64,000 nt of DNA from Xestospongia muta (Eukaryota > Porifera > Demospongiae > Haplosclerida > Petrosiidae): assembly GCA_963693285.1 (NCBI GenBank), contig OY848925.1, positions 3,016,932-3,080,931 of the forward strand. Reading direction: 5' to 3'. Of the stretch, positions 60,712-64,000 are shown in pieces. The notes under the pieces are model-generated. The model was not told the DNA's origin and did no database searches. It worked only from the letters and a program-made list of their open reading frames with translations. A program made the translations under genes and the position numbers. Within the stretch, counting starts at the first letter, position 1; every line of letters begins with the position of its first letter.

Positions 60712-61020
60712 TCAACGAGATTCTCCAGTCGTACCACTAAAATCCACATATACATGGAGAGTATAATCAGTTTTGAAACCAAACCTTGTAAAAGGTAAAG
60801 TATAGTCAAGTGCACATTTAATATCATTATCTTTCATATCAACATGGAGTATTGTAGATACATTCTCATTCAACAAACAACAAAGATTATTAAGTCGTAG
60901 CCAATACTCTCATGAGATATTTCCAAAACCATGAACATCATAATATAAATTAACAGAACCATCCATTCTTCTTTGAGAGAGAGTCCATTCATCACTATCA
61001 GTGTCCATGTCACAATAGGC
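60712..61020 (-). pseudogene. fibrinogen-related (FReD) domain fragment
   Basis: The minus-strand reading after an AG acceptor at 61,021 is AYCDMDTDSDEWTLSQRRMD, then GSVNLYYDVHGFGNIS, a TGA, and EYWLRLNNLCCLL. Further on come a degenerate YTLHVYVDFSGTTGES and a TGA at 60,712. This follows the start and middle of the fibrinogen C-terminal domain (CDMxTDGxxWTVxQRR, GFGNxxGEYWLGLxN, YxGxxGDS). The family Gly of GEYWLG is replaced by a stop (GGA to TGA type change), and the calcium-binding and polymerisation-pocket parts are missing. It is a dead exon. Confidence 0.8.
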
Positions 61021-61229
61021 CTGCACAATGTATTGATACGAAGATTCATCTTTGTTAAATCAATACTTCTGGTGTGTATATATATGTAGATGCATGGTAC
61101 ACAGATATATATACTCTGTGAGAGTGTAGTATGAAGACTTGATGTATGATAAAATCATGAAGCTACTTACATTAACTTTGATCTTTTGCCCTGCATCGAA
61201 TCGCGCAGTCAATTTCACAATAAAACAAT

Positions 61230-62425
61230 GAAGTATTATTTACTGAAGAGGTCAATATTGACTGATGAATATTGTATTAGGAGAATGTTTAAGGGCCGGG
61301 GCACAGATTTCACTAGGACAACATCCTCAATACAATCTATCTTCAACTATTTTTTGAGAATAAAGACGGTGTTTGACTGCAACGAAAAAAGAAGCTACGT
61401 GTAACCATTACAGAAATTTTTGTCCTGGTTATTGCACTAATGTTGTGCTGGGTCTCTTTTCTCTACGTGTTTTATTTTACTATATGTCTGTAAGTGTAAT
61501 ATTTAGTTAGTACACTGAATAGAAAAATTATTATAACAGAAATAAGTGTTACATTTAGGCTCATGTATGATATATTATATAGAATTCAATGGAAAACATA
61601 GAGTCTTTTCAACAACTCTTAATAATTATACTATAGTTTAGTAATTACCAAATTGATAATATTAAACATGTGTTAGGAAATGTAATCTCATATATATAAT
61701 ATGATAAAAGTCATACTTTGATGGTTTAATGTATTTCCATCTGGCGAATTTTCTTATGTCACAAGGATTACAGAATATTCTGCTACTTCTGTAAGTATGC
61801 ATGCTATATAGCAATGTTTATAGTGTGTATATTTTACATGCACTGATTAGTACATTTTGCTCAACTATAGGAATCATTAAATGATAACAGAATAAACACA
61901 ACTAATGGATCATTTGCTATCAATAACAAGACCAGATGTGCCACTTTTTCCATGACCTGGAGTAGACTCAACACAACATCTCCACACTGTAATAAATATC
62001 CATATATGGGTGCAAAATGTAGTGATATTCTAACTACATTGTGTTTATGTACTGTTAGAAGTGGAGATATTTATGTTAATGAGACTGTGCAAACTCAAAA
62101 AGTGATTTAACTGAGTTAGATACAGTATTAGGTTTGTGATAATATATGAAAGAATGATTTTAATAATTATCTTATAGTACATTACAGAGAATGCCAACAA
62201 GTGGCTATTTCATTTCTCTGTCAATATTACTTTCCAATTGATGACTTTCCTAATGGAGACATATATACAGCATCAAGAGAAGACTGCATTGACATTAGTA
62301 CTGGTATATGTGCTTTATTATGGAATCTGGCTATTAATTATGGTTATGGTGATAGATTACCTAACTGTCAAGGGCTCCCATCTTGTGAGGATAGCATGCA
62401 TTTTCTTAGCAATTACATATAACTT
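61230..62425 (+). pseudogene. cysteine-rich (Frizzled-CRD-like) membrane protein, frameshifted plus-strand copy
   Basis: Exon-like blocks occur at about 61,288-61,480, 61,745-61,791, 61,871-62,131 and 62,179-62,425. The first gives a basic stretch and a membrane anchor (ITEIFVLVIALMLCWVSFLY) only after a one-base shift in an A-run near 61,383. The third reads ESLNDNRINTTNGS through to NETVQTQK, then shifts frame near 62,103 where the minus-strand paralogue stays open. The fourth contains SREDCIDISTGICALLWNLA and LPNCQGLPSCEDS. The spacing of Cys in the last block recalls Frizzled-type CRDs, but one Cys seen in the paralogue is lost (DDFPNG). Likely a type II membrane protein before inactivation. 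Confidence 0.6.
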
Positions 62426-62429
62426 AAAG

Positions 62430-63440
62430 ATGTGGTCAGACAAGAGGAGTAAAACAAAACCAGGAAATGTCTTGTGACAGCTCTACCAATAGGTCAGCTC
62501 TCATTTATTTTGAGAGCAGTCATGAAATACTTCCCTACACATACACGAATCTCAAGTGTTGTAGTTATTGTTCAGACTCTTCTTGCACATTGTGCAAGTC
62601 CAGTCAACGAACCTCTCTTCGCATCCTGAATGGTTGGTCAGCAGCTCTTAAACAGGATGCTAAACATTGTGCCATGATTCTGCCCTTTCCTGTCAGCCCT
62701 CCACACAAAATCACCATGTCCCCAAAAATTAACAATATTTATTGACCTCCCTTACTTTAATAGTAGTGACAATCCCCCTGCATGCCGCCATTCTATTAAA
62801 CCTCTTCATCACCTTGGCCTGCCCTGGCACAATTAAAATACATAAAAGGAAACTTGAATTTTAAAACTAACAGTGTGCACAAATACATACCATGTTTTTG
62901 AGGATGACCACAACAGGAAACTTCATAAACCATAATACTGCCAGTTGATCATAGATCTGGAAAGTGAGGGAATGTAAGGTATGTACACCACTCTTGAAAT
63001 TGGTTTATTCATTTTTATTGGGTCATTACCAACTACAAATCATCAGGGCCCTCTGATCCTTCACTATCTAAAGCTGTTGCCACCTCAATCCTTCAGACTT
63101 GGCTAGGGTCTCCATTGTCTGCTCCTCATACATCTCCAATGCCAAGAATGGCTCCAATTGGCTAAATGACAAATGTTTATATACTGTTAATACATAGGTT
63201 TATAAGATTACACTTTTGGTTAAATATTTGTAAAATATAGCTTTGTTAAGACCTATCACAGAAATGATGGCAATCTTGAGTCCTAGGTTTATGTCTGTTC
63301 TAGTTCCTTTCTCAAATTTTCATTTATTTGCTCATTATTTACACATGTATTTAGATATTTATTACCTACAGTACTTAATGAAACTATACTAGTTTGAAAT
63401 TCCGACATGCATGATAATACTGTATGTATGCAATTATTAA
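62430..63440. other. GC-richer insert between the two opposed CRD-like genes
   Basis: Parts of this stretch (about 62,480-62,840 and 63,040-63,170) are richer in G and C than the rest of the window. On the minus strand they show interrupted open pieces, for example LALEMYEEQTMETLAKSEG near 63,080-63,150. This looks like a decayed insert of foreign or transposon origin, not recognised. Confidence 0.4.
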
Positions 63441-63977
63441 AAAATTCATGCTATCCTCACAAAATGCCAGTCCTTGACAGTTAGGTAATCTATCACCATA
63501 ACCATAACTAATAGCCAGATTCCATAATGAAGCACATATACCAGTACTAATGTCAATACAGTCTTCTCTTGATGCTGTATATATGTCTCCACTAGGACAG
63601 TCATATAGTGGAAAGTAATATTGACAGGGAAATGGAAGAGCAGCTTCTTGGCAATCCTTGTGGTATACTAGACATGTATTTAACTAAATCCTGTGATACA
63701 TATAATTACTAACCTAATACTGTGTCCAACAGTGCCAAATCCTTTTCTTGTTGACTTTGGGTGTGTTCTGTCTCATTAACATAGATATCTCCATCTCTAA
63801 TAGTACACAATTGCCATGTAGTTAGAAATTCCTTACATTTTGTACCTCTGTATGGATAGTGGTTACAGTGTGGAGATGTTGCGTTGAGTTTACTCCAGGT
63901 CATGGACAAAATGGCACATCTGGTCTTGTTATTGATAGCAATAGGTAAAGTAGTCCTGCTATCATTTAATGATTCCT
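63420..63977 (-). CDS. cysteine-rich (Frizzled-CRD-like) protein, minus-strand copy, 5' end outside window
   Basis: The exon about 63,709-63,977 reads ESLNDSRTTLPIAINNKTRC..., with SPHCNHYPYRGTKC and NETEHTQSQQEKDLALLDTV, and ends in a GTTAGT donor. It joins in frame to the exon about 63,410-63,670: CQEAALPFPCQYYFP, YDCPSGDIYTASREDC, STGICASLWNLAISYG and LPNCQGLAFCEDS. It is colinear with the plus-strand copy at 61,871-62,425 in opposite orientation. Cys pattern and YYFP/LPNC blocks resemble a Frizzled-like CRD, an extracellular ligand-binding fold. The upstream membrane exon would lie beyond 64,000. No break is seen in the visible part. Confidence 0.6.
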
Positions 63978-64000
63978 ACAATTGAAGAAAATGTGTTAAC

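Overview
The window looks like a piece of a demosponge nuclear genome, most likely Amphimedon or a close relative (inference). It is AT-rich and intron-dense, with many introns of only 45-100 bp. It carries animal-type genes: a HELZ2-like helicase/RNase, a centrosomal-type FHA protein and a fibrinogen-like domain. It also carries many small DNA transposons. No rRNA, tRNA, CRISPR or bacterial operon structure is visible.

Region 1 (1-33,060) is a tandem duplication. Each unit holds one very large minus-strand gene (copy A 1,047-13,810; copy B 15,790-27,283). Its product reads CCCH-type zinc finger, SF1 helicase, disordered linker, second SF1 helicase, RNB exoribonuclease, third SF1 helicase. 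The human relative HELZ2 is described with two helicases flanking RNB, so the sponge layout has one helicase more. Each unit also holds the divergently transcribed 5' part of a WD40-repeat gene. The WD40 gene is intact next to copy B (about 27,362-33,057) and is a broken 5' remnant next to copy A (about 13,885-15,212). The RNB and C-terminal helicase halves of A and B are nearly identical, while the N-terminal halves are strongly diverged. This suggests gene conversion or selection acting on part of the gene.

Region 2 (33,058-44,650) has a single-exon POT-like membrane transporter on the plus strand (33,712-35,232). A multi-exon minus-strand gene with an N-terminal FHA domain (CEP170-like) follows, starting at 44,650 and probably ending at 35,718. 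Its introns contain several foldback or TIR elements, including a 392-bp hAT-type element with a perfect 8-bp target duplication.

Region 3 (44,755-55,312) is a second tandem duplication. Each unit carries an intact four-exon methyltransferase of the OvoA C-terminal (4-mercaptohistidine N1-methyltransferase-like) family with an N-terminal membrane anchor, plus an unrecognised short gene end. Copy 1 has three insertions that copy 2 lacks: a palindromic MITE, a mariner-like element with a hAT element nested inside it, and a solo LTR. Copy 2 therefore serves as a natural empty site.

Region 4 (55,313-64,000) is repeat-rich and mostly gene fragments. It has a decayed KDZ-type transposase remnant, a 552-bp-arm inverted repeat about 99% identical between arms (56,571-58,034), a TIR element (58,905-59,678) and a fibrinogen-domain pseudogene. 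It ends with a tail-to-tail pair of cysteine-rich (Frizzled-CRD-like) genes, of which the plus-strand copy is frameshifted.

All exon boundaries were read by eye from splice signals and cross-checked between paralogous copies. No alignment or database search was run.
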